Assembly (NCBI GenBank): GCA_018524725.1
Contig: JAEUWP010000335.1
Location: 186,001-250,000 of the forward strand
Source: Podaxis mareebaensis
Taxonomy: Eukaryota; Basidiomycota; Agaricomycetes; Agaricales; Agaricaceae
DNA length: 64,000 bases
Direction: 5' to 3'
The notes under the pieces are model-generated. The model did no database searches, was not told the origin of the DNA, and saw nothing but the letters and a program-made list of their open reading frames with translations. Position numbers and translations under genes: made by a program. Shown one piece after another: positions 34,436-46,748 of this stretch (positions are counted from its first letter, which is position 1; each line of letters begins with the position of its first letter).

Positions 34436-37400
34436 TTACGATGCGGGTGCCTTGCGTTTCTTGCCCTTTTTTAATGTTTCAGTCATGCCTTTCGATTTTG
34501 CGTGCCCGTTTGATAACTTGGCATTAGACGATTTTAGGGGGACTTGGGAAGTAGAGTCGTTAGGTTTGCGACCACTAGGGTCTATAAGGTCTTCTATGCG
34601 TTTGCGCAGTTGACGTTCCCGGGTTGTCAGCCTCGCTAATAACTCCTCCTTCTTCTCCCGCTCCTTGCAGATGTCTTTGTAACGGAGTGTCTGCCACCTG
34701 CAAAAATAAGGATGTCAGGATTGCAATGGTTATTACTAAGACAACACATACCCATTATGACGTTTGCAAGACTTCTGCCCAGGACACCACCATTCACCTT
34801 CCTCCTCTCGATCCTCCACCTGCATTCCATTCTCGTCTTTCACTCCCTTTACATCATCGTCATAACTCTCCAAGACGCCAGCGCCAAATTCTTGCCACTC
34901 CTCATCACCAAAACACAATCGTTGATCCCATCCACACTGGTCGATATGCTCTGCCCGTTCACTCGCAAGCTGTAGCAACTGCTCGCGCCATACGAGGACT
35001 TCCATACTATTTTTGATCTCCTCGCGCATCTTCACGACCTGATTCAAAAGTCCTTGGAGACGCTCCGTCTCGCGATCCACCTTTGTCTGCTTCTTCTTCC
35101 TTTTATCCAACTCGTTTTTGATCTTCTCGTCGACGCACACGGCAATACCCTCTCGTTTCTCAGCGTGTTTAACACTCTCCCAGAGCTCCTCCTTTTTCCC
35201 TCCCTTTTTGGCCCAGGCATCAATGCGTGACTGCATGTACTTGACGCCGCATTCGTCTGAACAGTATTTGGAAATGGCACCGCGAGCGGGTTTGTGGCAT
35301 GCTTTGGGAGAATCGGGGTCAGGATGACGAAGACCATTGAGGCATCGTTGCTTGTACGTCGTCTTGAGGTTCAGGTGAGGGTTTTCTGTTGAGGTAAAGT
35401 GTCAATAGGGATATGCTGGAAAACAGGTTTCACTTACGTTCGATGCACGGTGGACAGAAAAACTGGTCGACCAGCTCAACCTCAAGATCCGGCATGTCCA
35501 CACATGTTGTATGGTACCACTCGTCGCAACTGAAAACAATATGTCAGCCCGATTGCCTGGTGATAAGCGTAAAATTCTAACCGGTCACAGGCGATCATGA
35601 ACCGATCCTCATCATACTTCGTCTTACAAACGCAATAGAGCTTGTCATCCACAGCCTCCTCCTTTTCCTCTTCGTCTTTTTCCTCCGACTTGCGCTCTGG
35701 CTCGGGATCGGCAGATCCAGCAGGCATGACAGATGCTGAACGAGAGCGAGATCCAGCAACATGATTAGCAGCCGTCGACTTTTTATGAGTTGAGGTCAAC
35801 GTCTTTGCATGTTTCACGGCTGCCTTTGTCTCTACGGTAGCTGTTGGAACAGGGGCGGTGCTGGAAGGCGCGGCATCGGCCGCTTTTGCCTTCTTCGTCG
35901 CTGTGGCCTTCGCCTTTTGTTGCTTGTTATTCGAAATAGTTGTCTGGGCATTTGTCGACGTTGTCGCTGTTGCCTTGGCTTTTGCAGCAACCTGAAATCA
36001 TTTTGTTACTTTGCCACCTTTTACAGATCCGCGAATTGGGAACCCACCTTGCTACCCGGATCCTTTCTCTTCTTAGCAGCCTGCGCCGATACAGCACTGT
36101 TAGAATCCCCCTTCTTCGACACCTCTTCTTCTTTCTCTTTTCCGCGAAGAGCAGCCGAAGGAGGCGGCATGGAGCCACGATCAGATCCAGGGAAAGTCGA
36201 CGCCGGCCGGACAACAGGTGACGTTGCAACCGGAGAAGTTGTGGAAAGGGCCGACGCAGGTGGAGAAGAACGTTTGGACTCATCAGCGCCTGCCTTTGAA
36301 GATGGAGGCTTGGAAGGAGGTGCTGGAATGGTGGGAGTACCCACTTTACGACCAGTAGGCGGTGGTGGCCGATCATCCACGAGACTCAACAACTCATCTT
36401 CAACATCATCTTGTTCATCCACGTCCATCGGGACAATTTTTGACTTCCCGCCCTCTTCCAGAGTTTCAGCGACGGCGAGGTCAATGTCCATGTCATCCGG
36501 CTCGTGTTTATGAACAGGAGGTTCGTCTTCCTCAGCCATCAGTTCAGCGAGTTCGCGCTCAAGTGCGGCATCAGCGTCAGGCGAAACACTACGAAGCGCG
36601 ATAACCGGCTTGGGAATTTCTACTGGTAGAGTTCCTGCGCTCCCTTCTGGTTGCGTTTTGGATAAAACAGGGCTGATGGATGGCGATCTGGAACGAGGGG
36701 GCTCTGGAGGCAATTGAGATGTGGAAGGAGAATGAGCGTAGTGGTCAATGAGCCATTCGTGCGGGTCTTCCTGCTGAGGCTGATGCGTTGAAGCCTCCGT
36801 ATCCTCCTTGATGTCACGAGGTTCTTTAGGAAGATTTTGAGAATCAATTGCAATTCGGTTTGAATCGGATTGTCGTGAAGTCACTGGTTTGGTCCGATCA
36901 TCTCGGGGTAGCCTGTGAATTTTGATCAGTTACCATAGATTTAGTCGCTTTTACTAACGTACCCGGGGGTTGCGTCCTTCTGGGATTGTTCTTTTATTTG
37001 CGAGGGAGGGTCGAGAGAAGTTGATTGTGGTGATTCCTTCTTTATCACCGCCACATCCGTTTGATCAGTCATCACAGCATCAAGGGACATCCTGCGAGAT
37101 GAATCGTCTGTTGATTTACGAGCAGCAGATTCTTCTGTCTTTGATACGGGTGCGGTATGTTCTTGAGAAATCCTCCTGGACTCGGCGCGAACGGGGGAGA
37201 CGGGGGGTTGGGTTCCATCACCAGGTTTCTTCATCTGTGGATGTACCTCCTCCCTCTTTCGCACATCCGCAATGGCGGCAGCAGCAGCAGCCTCGTCTGC
37301 ACGTCGAGCTTCATCGGACTTTTTCGCCGCTGTAGCGCGCCCAATCTGACTCCCAGGAGGTGACCTCCTCCCAAGGGGACTGATTATGCGATGTCCATCC

Positions 37401-40058
37401 CCTGGTATCCTTTCACGTTCTCTTTCCTTCTCCTTTTCACGCTCAACGGCATCTCCAAGTCCAACGTGACCTTGTCTTCTGCCTTGGCCAGAACCAGGAC
37501 GACGAACACCCGAGGATCCTGATCTGGGGGGTAGGTAGTCTGTTGAAATGGGTGGAGGTAGAGCAACAACCCTGGGGTATGAAGATTCAATGGAGGACGT
37601 AGGCTATGAGAAACAATTATGTTGAGATTTGATAATGGAATAAATTGGGTAAACATACCGGAGACTCTGAATATCTTTGCTTTTTGGTGGGGCGTTGATC
37701 GTCTGTGGACGAAGACGGGGCAGACGCTGAGATATGCAAGGAAGGAGGGTCGTGATCAGCCGGGCGCTTGATTTGAATGGGATCAGACTTGCGAGGACCG
37801 GTGATGTGAGGATAAGGGCGAATGGGTTGAGGGAGTTCGATAACTGCAGGGGCGGATTGTGGGGCAACAGGGTTGGAGGAATTGGGATCAGACGGGAAAC
37901 GATGAGCATCTCCATGAGCAGGACGAGACTCATCAGCAGAGACACGAGCCTCTTGCTGCCGTAGAAGAACCAGCCGCTCTTGGGCTTCACGCTCAGCCCG
38001 AAGACGCTCCTGCAGCCGTTCATGTTCCTCACGTTGGAGTCGAAGACGTTCTTCAGAGCGACGCCTCTGCTCCACAATCATGCGCTCCTCTTCACGCCTT
38101 AGCTCCCCTATTCTGCGCTCCTCTTCCCGCTTCAGTTCCTCGATCCTACGCTCTTCTTCACGACGCCTCTGTTCTTCCATGCGACGTTCTTCCTCGCGTC
38201 GTCTCTGTTCTTCCATGCGACGTTCTTCCTCGCGTCGTCTACGCTCCTCCATATGACGCTCCTCCTCACGACGTCTACGCTCCTCCATCTGACGTTCTTC
38301 ACGGAGTCGAAGCTCTTCTAGCTGGCGCTCTTCCCCACGCCTGCGCCCCTCTGCAAACAGTCGTTCCTCATACAAACGACGATGCTCCTCCTCGGCCAAC
38401 ATTTCGTCACGCACACGTTCTTGCTCCAGACGCCGGCGCTCTTCTTCCCGACGTTTCTCTTCACGATGGCGGATTTCCACTTCCTCTTCTTTGCGCTGCC
38501 GTTCAAGCTCCTGCAAATGTCGTTGTTCCTGAAGTTGCTGCTCGATTCGGCGGCGTTCCTGCGCCTCCTGCAACCGTTGTTGTTCCCGCTGGCGTTCCTG
38601 CATCTGGCGTTCCACCATAAGTTGCTGGGCCTGCAAACGTTTGGACTCGATCCGTTGTTGCTCCAACAACCTCTGACGTTCCATCTCTTCCTGCTCCTCG
38701 AGCATACGCTCCTGCAGACGTTTTTCGCGGTACCCGTCTTCACGGTGGCGCTGTTCCCACTGCTGTTCGAGGATACGACGGTCCTCTAGTCTCTGGAGTT
38801 CGATTTTTTTCTGCTCCTTGTGTTGCTGTTCGAGCCTTCGTTGCTCCATCAGCTGAATCGCGCGTTCGCGTTCTTGCTGGGCGATGAGGTACTGACGCTG
38901 TTCCTCTTCATATTGTTGGCGAGATATGGGCGGGGGCCGTGAGTATGGCGAGGAAGAGGGGCGAGAATGGTAGTCGTCTGCGGGGCGAGGGTCGTCATTC
39001 TGGATAACAGTACGATGACGGGACACGTGGGAAGTAGGGAGAATTGCGGGATATTCGCGCTGGTGAGTCAAAGAAGGGCTGGTGATGGACTGGGGCATGC
39101 GATAAGCACCCTCGGGTGAGCGAGATGGTGGATGTCTCTGGTGAGGAGGCAGGATGGGTGAGTGGCGGTCGGTGGCGGGGCTGTGGTCAACGGGAGTGCC
39201 GGCAGAGAGGCGTTTGCGCTCCTCGGTAGCAGCATGGACAAGGGCTTCGAGCCCAGCAAATGCCATTTTGTTTTGGGAAGGAGTGGAAATTTGTGGGCTG
39301 GGAAGAGGATAGAGCTTGGCCGTGGGACTTGCAGAGGTGGTGGTGTTGGAACGCGACCGGTGTGAAACAGAGGCGTGACGCGGCTGCGACTGGGACAGCT
39401 GGGAGTGTGACGACGGTGGTCGGTGAAGGAGCGGTGAAGCCTGGGATGGCTGGTAGAACGGCGACGACGACGATCGCTGCTGGCTGGGCGATGTACATCC
39501 TGGATGGGGCGGATGGGACGGGAGGCCCGATATTTGGGCAAGCGGCGAAAGGGTCGGCGAATGGATGGCGGGATATGTGTATCCTCCGGCCGGAGAACGC
39601 GCAGGAAGGGAGGCCGAGGAAGATGGGCGGGGCTGCGACGGCGTATACGATGGATCCTGCTGTGGCTGTTGCTGGTGCTGGTGCTGGTGTGGCGGTGGTG
39701 GCGGTGGTTGCCGGAGAGGCGGGTGGGATGGAGGATGGATAAGGTTGTCTATGGAACGAGGGGCAGGATGGGTGCGCGGAAGCTCGGGATGGGGCCGGGG
39801 AATGTCGGCATCATGGGAGGAGAGGTCAGAGTATGTCCTGCGACGGGCAGAAGGGACGGGAGGGAGAGCCGAGGGCGGGGAGGGCGGCCGGCGAGGGGGA
39901 AGGGAGTCACGGGAGGGGGCGGCAAGGGCGGGGTTGCGGAGGTGGGGAGCAAGGACGACGGGGTCTTGGACGATTTGGGAGTGCGAGGTGGGGTTATCGT
40001 GGGCGGGGGGCTGATCTGGACAGAGGAGGGAGGATATGTCAAGGCGACGAGAGCCCAT
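34436..40058 (-). CDS. Giant Spp1/CFP1-like PHD-finger protein with coiled-coil N terminus
   Basis: Spp1/CFP1 is the H3K4me-reading PHD subunit of the Set1/COMPASS methyltransferase. Exon 1 (40058-37658, 800 codons) is Pro/Ser/His-rich, contains KMAFAGLEALVHAATEERKR, then about 300 residues of Glu/Arg/Gln coiled coil and a nuclear-type PTKKQRYSES. Exons 2 (37603-36963) and 3 (36912-36048) are disordered, Ser/Pro/acidic. Exon 4 leads into the PHD: KLYCVCKTKYDEDRFMIACD, CDEWYHTTCVDMP and FFCPPCIE. The next part has the Cys-rich RCLNGLRHPDPDSPKACHKP, SKYCSDECGVKYMQSRI and a C-terminal coiled coil, ending KKGKKRKAPAS at 34436. The total is about 1,800 residues, far larger than yeast Spp1. The joins at exons 1-2-3 have good GT...AG signals, but two separate genes cannot be excluded without cDNA. 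Confidence 0.78.
38158..38300. repeat. Tandem 36-base repeat coding for a 12-residue coiled-coil unit
   Basis: Within exon 1 of the PHD-finger gene, about four successive units of 36 bases encode variants of RRREEERRMEEQ on the minus strand. The two left-most copies (from about 38165 and 38201) are nearly identical, and the right-hand ones have diverged (HMEE, QMEE). The register (twelve residues, not a heptad multiple) suits a charged single alpha helix as much as a coiled coil. Confidence 0.8.
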
Positions 40059-40767
40059 GGTGGTTGAGGTGGGAGGTGTCGGTGTTGTTTGTGCCTTGTT
40101 GGATCGGTTATCTTTCGCTCGCTCACATGGCCTCTGGCGTTGCCACAGATCTTGCCCGAGATCTCTCGGCTCACACACGCTTGTCAGGTCTTCTCACACA
40201 CATCGATAGTGTCATCCATTCATAGTACACCTATCATACACATCACTTGTGCAACGAGACATTGCAGCATGGCCCACACGGCGACCACACACGATCATCC
40301 GCTGAGATCATCGCTCCCATCCTTTACGGCACGAGCACACCGCACCCAAGTCTCATCGCTCACAGCACTGCCTTCTCCTTCTCCAGCCAGCAATGACGGT
40401 CTCAAGGTCCTCGATCCGCGCCAGTCCTATCAAGGCGGGCGGATCCTCGTCGAGATGCTTTTGTGCGGCTGCAGAACACATTCGTCAGCTCCCTAAATCC
40501 TATCCCCCCCCTGCCGCGCAACTGCACTCACCTGTGGTTAAGCGTTGAGCTCCGCAGCTCTCCCAGGCTCCTTTTTTATACAAGCCGAATAACTATACAG
40601 TTCCAACCCGTGGCTGACCGGGACCCCGGAATCTGGCTTCGGGGGCCCACCCGACAATGCGGGTTCCCTTGCTCGCTGCAAAGCACCAGCTCTCCAATCT
40701 AGCCAATCTCCCCCGCTTCAAAACCCCTTCATCCGACTGACTGTCCTGAACACGGGCCCCGTCAACG
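40059..40767. other. Divergent intergenic region
   Basis: About 700 bases between the PHD-finger gene and the Stm1-like gene. Short frames exist, but none resembles a protein. It should hold two promoters and leaders. Confidence 0.5.
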
Positions 40768-41993
40768 ATGTCGGTGGCCACAAAAAACCCGTTTGCCATC
40801 TTGGATGGTGTGTTTTGTCTCTCGTCCCCTTCTTATCTTTGTTCTCATCATCATCATCCACTTTCTCTCTCCAACAGCTGAGGATGCTTCCCGGCCCTCA
40901 AGTCCTGCCCCTGCTCCTGCCAAGGCCACTCCTACAGCTCCATCTGCACCAACCCGAGGAACCCAGAAGTCCAGAGGAGGTCCCGCTTCTCGCGGCGGCA
41001 AGTACTATGCCCGCGGCGGCGCAAGGTCTGCTCCCAAGGATTCCAACCAGCCTCAAGCAGAGGATCCCGTAACTGAGAACCAACGGAAAAGTGAGTATAT
41101 CTTCTGATGGCCAGCAATTCCGATCTCGTGTCCCCCTGCTGGCCCATATCTACATCCCCTTGTTCACCTCTCTTTTCCTTCGTCCTCCATCAGCCGAGGG
41201 AGGCCGTGGCAGGGGTCGTGGTCGTGGTGGCGCTGTGCGCGGCGGTCGCCGGCCCTTTGATAGGCACAGCCAAACTGGCAAGACGTACGTCCATCATCCT
41301 CCCTACTTCTCTCCGCCTTGTCTCACAGCTCATTTCTGTCCAGTGACTCTGACAAAAAGTTCCATCAGGGTTGGGGTGGCGATGAGGGCAACACTGAGCT
41401 AAAGGCAGAAGAAGCCGCTGCCAGCGACGCTGCCGCAGAGGCCGCTCCCGAGTCTCCTGCCGAGGGCGCAGAAACTGCCCCTGAGGACAAGGCTGAGGGC
41501 AGTCGTCCTCGCAGAGAGCGCGAGCCGGAGGAAGAGGACACCACCCTCACCCTCGATCAATATCTCGCCCAGAAGAAGGAAAAGGAAGCCAACCTCCCCA
41601 AAATCGAGGCCACCCGCCAGGCTAACGAGGGCCTGGAGGATGATAAGCTCTGGAAGGACGCAGTCCCCATTACTAAGAATGAGGAAGAGGAAGCTTACTT
41701 TGTTGGCAAGGTGTGTAAACTGTTCCTTTTGAAAATTCCTCAGTCCCTTTAAATCCCTTGCCCGCCAGGCCAAGTCTGCTCCCAAGGCTCGTGCCAAGAA
41801 GGAAGAAAAGGTGTTTATTGAGATCGACGGACGTTTCGATCGCCCTGAGCGCGGAGGTCGTGGTCGTGGTCGTGGTGATAGGGGCCGCGGTGGTCGTGGC
41901 CGTGGTGCCCCTCGCGGTGGTGCTCGCCAGAATGGTGCCGCTGCTCCTGCTATTGATGTTGACGACCAGACTGCCTTCCCCTCTCTCTCCTAA
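40768..41993 (+). CDS. Stm1/SERBP1-like ribosome-associated RGG protein
   Basis: Family of RNA- and ribosome-binding proteins that occupy the mRNA channel of dormant ribosomes. The start at 40768 reads MSVATKNPFAILDG, the conserved N-terminal motif. After introns come RGGKYYARGGARSAPKDSN, an RGRGRGRGGAVRGGRRPF block and DSDKKFHQGWGGDEGNTELK, the HABP4/PAI-RBP1 signature. The next exon is Ala/Glu-rich with TLTLDQYLAQKKEKEANLPK, and the last ends in an RGG-rich tail (RGRGRGDRGRGGRGRGAPRG) with the stop at 41993. About five exons. RGG boxes at both ends suggest arginine methylation and RNA binding, an inference from the family. Confidence 0.85.
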
Positions 41994-42373
41994 GTGTGGT
42001 TTTTCTCCCAGTGTTCTGCAAAAATGTGTGCTCGATAGGGTTGCGGGAGTAGTAATCAGTGTTGTTCTGTAGTTCTCTCTTGTACCTCTATTTGTTTTTG
42101 CTGTTCTACCCTCTCCGATACGTCCTTCACGGTCATGATCTATCAAATCAACCACTTTATGCCAAACTGAAATTAGTGAGCGATCCCGGTGATAACGACC
42201 ATTGACATGCCCCCGCTTATCACACGTGTATCGAGCCGGTGCATCCGCACCCCCAGTACTTATTCTGTCATGTTAAAACTCGGAAACTCGCTCCTATCTC
42301 AAGGGGCGCTGATCCACCCATATCTCACCAAGTCATCACCTCCGGGCGCTAGTTTCGTTCACATAAACCCGTT
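41994..42373. other. Intergenic spacer
   Basis: About 380 bases between two plus-strand genes; no coding signal or RNA gene seen. Confidence 0.45.
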
Positions 42374-43448
42374 ATGCCCCTTGAAAAAATATACATCGCC
42401 CGTCACGGTGAGTGCTTGATTGGCCCTGCTTTCCCAGAACACATTTACGATCGTATCCTTCAGGCTTCAGGTTGAACTGGGTTACCACCACCTGGCAAGT
42501 TCCACAACGGATTATGCTCACAGACGGGTGGTGTTAATCAATTAACCACCTGTTTTGAAGGAAGAGTGCCACTGGGCTGCCTCGCGATCCTCCCCTCGCA
42601 GCCTACGGAGAGGTATATCCTCCTCTCTTCTTACCTGCGAGGATCCGGTTCGATCTTGACGCAACCCCTTGCAGATCCAGGCAAAGGAGCTCGCAGATCA
42701 CTTCCTAAGTTTACCAGAGAACGAACGACCTACAGCTATCTTCTCCTCTCCGTACTGTATGCCCATCTCAACTTGTATCCTAATTTAATCGCCAAGCTCA
42801 CTGGGGTATCCAGACCGGTGCTTGCAAACAGCTCAACCGACAGCACGAGCCCTTGGTCTCCCCATTTACGTCGAACACGGTTCGTGAGTCACTCACCTCG
42901 ATAGTCCATCACCCTATTCATCAGCCGCTATGATATCGAACCCAGGCATCTCCGAGTGGTACTCACCCGTCGTACCTGGAACAGGTCTCCATCCCCGTCC
43001 AGGATCCGCTACCTCTCTCAAATCCTACTTTTCCGAAATCGATCCAGAATGGTCGTCCGTCTGGTACCCATCTCAAAAGGGCGAGGACGTCCCAGAGGTA
43101 CATGACCGCACAGACGGCTTCCTCAAGGTATTCGTTCCCGAACTGGAACGCAGGTTCCCCGGGAAGCATAAGCGAGTGCTGTTGGTCAGTCATGCCGCGA
43201 CGGTGATCACCCTTGTCAGGTCTTTAGTCGGGGACAGAGACTTGCCTTTGAAAGTTGGTTGTTGTTCATTGTCAGAGCTCGTGCCCAAGGCCTTGGAACA
43301 AAGAAGGGAGGACAAGGTCCTCGGTGTTTGGGAGGCGAAGAGACTCGCGGACGGAGGACATCTTGAGAAAGGCGCATCGAGGGAGTGGGGTTTCGAGGAT
43401 ATTGAGATTGATGCCGGAAAGGTTGTCTTCACCCCCTCTGTCGAGTAG
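42374..43448 (+). CDS. Histidine-phosphatase (phosphoglycerate mutase-like) protein, Tfc7/YNL108C-like
   Basis: The histidine phosphatase fold covers mutases, phosphatases and the tau55 subunit (Tfc7) of TFIIIC. The start at 42374 reads MPLEKIYIARHG, with the catalytic RHG. Small exons follow: FRLNWVTTTW, TGLPRDPPLAAYGE, QAKELADHFLSLPENERPTA, CLQTAQPTAHALGLPIYVEH and ISEWYSPVVPGTGLHPRPG. A long last exon carries KRVLLVSHAATVITLVRSLV, with the second catalytic His, and ends at 43448. Because both catalytic His and the first Arg are kept, enzyme activity is possible; the family assignment to Tfc7-like proteins is from overall resemblance. About seven exons. Confidence 0.72.
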
Positions 43449-43658
43449 GATGTGGCGTTACTAATTGCAAGAAATTTCAGGTTGTCGAAGACCCAGGCGT
43501 TCCTGGTTCCGAACATCACACGGAAGGTCCCACAGGAGCTCAAGTCACACAGAGTCTGTTATAACAATCTAGAATTTGACGTAGAGTCTGGCTATATCTG
43601 TCTAGTATTACACTCTATATTACAAGATCGGGTGAGCATGGATGGCAGGATATAAGGA

Positions 43659-44987
43659 CTAAAACTTGATCCAAGCACTTGCATAACTGACACTGGACTC
43701 CCATGCCTTCGTACATTGACTGCTTTGGTCATATTTGACCCATTTGCAGACGACCCTCTTCCCAGTCGTATTCTCCACATGTGCGAGCGCGCCATACAAC
43801 ACTCCAATAGCATGACGACCGCAGATCGTATTGCCAGTGTCCTTGAGATATTTGTGAAAATCTGCGTGTGCCCTTTGAGCATTTCTGTCGGAAACGGACA
43901 AAATGCCCATGGCCGTGTGGTCCAGCTGCGTGATAGATTCCCAAATCTTGTACGACTTCTCGGGCGCACTCGCGCGCGTTACATCATAACTTTCGGAGAG
44001 AGGACAGTTCGGCCTAGGGTAGTAGAAGGTATACTCGAAGCGCTGGCCCCTGTGTAATAGGTTGTGAATGAATAGGTGCGTGAATAGGAGGTCGTTGGGT
44101 TGGCTAACCAATGGCAGAAATCGCTAGAGGCGATACAGACTGTTCCTTCTTCAACGAGATAGGGAGCCAATAGCTCGCCGTATTGCATTTCTTGATCTTT
44201 GGTAATGTTGCCGACTAAGATTGGCACGATCTTGATATCCTTCCTGGTGTATCGTTCAGTGATCAAACTGATGTCTCCAAAAAGGCGACTCACCCTTCAC
44301 AGACCTTGCGCAGGTACGGCAGCTGCATCTCGATACTGTGCTCTGCTTCATCTTGCGACATGGTCATCGTACGGAAGAGGCCAGTGCTGTGCAATGCTTG
44401 CACCACTACGACAGGGTCACCCAGCTGCGTGCCTTGGGAGTCGGTGAGGGTGCATACCATCTAGGTCCACTGGCAAAGTCCCGATCGGGGTATCGTACGT
44501 GTGGCATTTCGTGAGTGCACAAGCTTCGAGATACCAGTGGTGCGAAGGGCCGAGGATGAAGACCCTCTGACTGTGTGGTCGCGGGAGATAAGTCAGTAGG
44601 AACACGCAGGAGAGGAAGAGAACTGACGTATTGGATGGATCGATGCACTTGTAAGCCCAGGCAGCATTCTCTCCAGAATAAGCATAACCCGCATGCCTGG
44701 TTTACGTTAGAAATCAGCCAGAACTCGAAAAAGCAAATGTGATCTTACGGTGCGATGATGGCCTTGCACCCCGGTACTGGGAACTCTTCACCTTCACGTC
44801 GAGGATGAACAAGCGACAGCCAACCAGTCAAATCCTCGGTAAGCTGAGGAGCTAGGAGGAGAATTTAGAAGATGGATAGCGATACATTGTGTGGGGCCAT
44901 CTCACCGTTACTGGTATACCATGAGCCTGCGTGCGCGGCGCCTCTGAACCTGTGCTCATCTTCATAAGCAAAGTTGTACGGATCCAT
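43659..44987 (-). CDS. MEMO1 family protein
   Basis: MEMO proteins share the fold of class III extradiol dioxygenases, bind metal through conserved His residues and are linked to redox signalling and cell motility. The start at 44987 reads [17 protein letters not shown], then [87 protein letters not shown] and [20 protein letters not shown]. The last exon ends at 43659 with [16 protein letters not shown] and [11 protein letters not shown]. The His residues of HAG, PHAG, PSHH and CHWG are all present. About seven exons. An alternative upstream ATG near 45080 would add a hydrophobic leader that the family lacks. Confidence 0.9.
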
Positions 44988-45279
44988 GAGGAAAACAGAT
45001 ATGTGTTCTGTTGTATGTGAATATGAAATAACTAGGGAGGTTGGAAATCGATAATAAGGAACTCGCCAGTGATTTGCCAAGCACTAAATGCGGATCTCAC
45101 AGCCCAAATTGGGATTCCTCAAGCCTCTTGGCCGCTAAGTATTCATTGACCGACATTTTATCGGAACCCTCTGCTCTTACTTCCCGTTCCGTCTCACACA
45201 AGGCATAATCATCGCATGTGCATTATTGCATACTGAGAAAATACATGGAGGTGGATGCAAGAGAAAAACATGCGACAAT

Positions 45280-45877
45280 TTACTCTTCCGACCGCAGGCG
45301 GGCAGCAGGGTTTGTGACTTTGATACCGAGGACCTTGGCCCTGTTGCGAACTATGTCAGAGGCATCCGGAAGATTTTACAGTAAACTCACCTCTCAAGGA
45401 TGGCGGTACGATTGCGGCTGCTCACATTGTGAGCAATTTCAGCGGCAAAGCTCTTGTTGTGCATGAGGAGAAGGTCAACCTCTCGGACATTGTTGACAAG
45501 GAATTTCTTGAGGCCGTTGGGGAGCAAGTGGCGTGTCTTGAAACCTAGTTCAGAAGAATGCCTTGAACCAGTCTACATGTTCATACCTTCTTGTTGCTGC
45601 CATAGCCAATCTATATAAAGCATCAAACATGACCGAGACCATATCCCAAGCAAACGACGTACCTTGGGCATGGGTGTCTGGCCCTTGAAGCGACGCCTTA
45701 CCCTGTTGTCAATACCCTTGGGTTTCCGCCATGCCTCCTTAACACTGTGGTACCGGTCCGATTGGTGGCGCCTGGAAAACGATGATCAGCACAAGGCGAA
45801 CGAACTAGATATTGGTGGATATGTACGAACTTGAATTTGTTGGTGCGCTTTTTGACGATGGGGATCTTGACGGCCAT
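45280..45877 (-). CDS. RPL32: 60S ribosomal protein eL32
   Basis: Large-subunit ribosomal protein. The start at 45877 reads [16 protein letters not shown]. After an intron it continues [20 protein letters not shown] and [12 protein letters not shown], then [20 protein letters not shown], then [20 protein letters not shown] and [14 protein letters not shown]. The last exon is [20 protein letters not shown] with the stop at 45280. Complete, about 130 residues in four or five exons. One or two introns probably lie in the 5' leader, since AG/ACCGCC lies just before the ATG and donors occur at about 46090 and 46195. Confidence 0.93.
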
Positions 45878-46748
45878 GGCGGTCTATAGAGAGAAGAAAT
45901 AAGTAAATGAACTCCTCCAAAACGAAATTGAGCATTGCAAGAATGATCAGGAGCGTAATCCAAGTCTTGAAAGTTGCATCCAGCGCGAATTCCATCGTCC
46001 AGCCATACAAAGTCACACAACTGGCATGGCACATATCCAGATAGGCTTCCGGCAGCGATTCAGCATGAGAACTGGCATACTCACTAGTCTTTTGGGCTTG
46101 AGGGTGACGGCGTTGACGCTACGGACGAGGGCACCAAGGTTCCTTCGGTGGCTTAGGTAAGCAAGTACCCCGAACACCCTGAAAGGACTACGTACCTCGG
46201 TCGTTTGCGAGCTTCCGGGGGCAAGTGGAATCATAAACTATTTTCATTGCCCTGGAAATATGAGCTTGATGCAATCAAAGGTACAACTAGTACATCGCAT
46301 GGCTGTGCAAAGTATATAATGTACGGCCGAGCGCTGTGTATCGCATCTCACCGCTCAGTGGATTGCTGTGGAGTGTGTACGAAGACCAGTGCATCGGCCC
46401 GGTCGATGGCGTGAGAGTGTCAGACTTGAAATCGGACTGGGTTGAGAACGTGTATGGATGAAATAGGAGAGCCAGTAACGAGGGAGAATGGGCATCTTTA
46501 ATTAAATGGAAGGATGGAAAGTTGTAGATGAGCATAGAGCAGACAGGAAGCGGAGAGGAGCGGAAGGAAGGGTATGTGGATGCACGTGGGTATGTGGACC
46601 GGGGTCCTGAGTCGGTGCAGGTATCATCAGGGAGAGCTCCAGCGCCACCTTTGCCTGACGACTTGGCTGGTTTCTGTTAGATTGACGCAGAGACTTTGAC
46701 TGTTTCTTCCTTCTCCCATCGTTGACTTGATTATTCCTCCTTTGATTT
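45878..46748. other. Divergent intergenic region with eL32 leader
   Basis: About 870 bases. The left 300 bases look like the spliced 5' leader of eL32 (acceptor at about 45890, donor GTGAGT near 46085, further donor near 46195). The rest holds the promoters of eL32 and the kinase. A short frame at 46013-46234 reads through these leader pieces and is not a separate gene. Confidence 0.45.

Noticed and set aside
37859..38620. 253-codon plus-strand open frame
   Set aside because: It is the reverse of the repetitive coiled-coil exon; the biased codons of the real gene keep the opposite strand open.
39260..40225. Several Gly/Arg-rich plus-strand frames
   Set aside because: They are antisense to the Pro/Ser-rich first exon of the PHD-finger gene.
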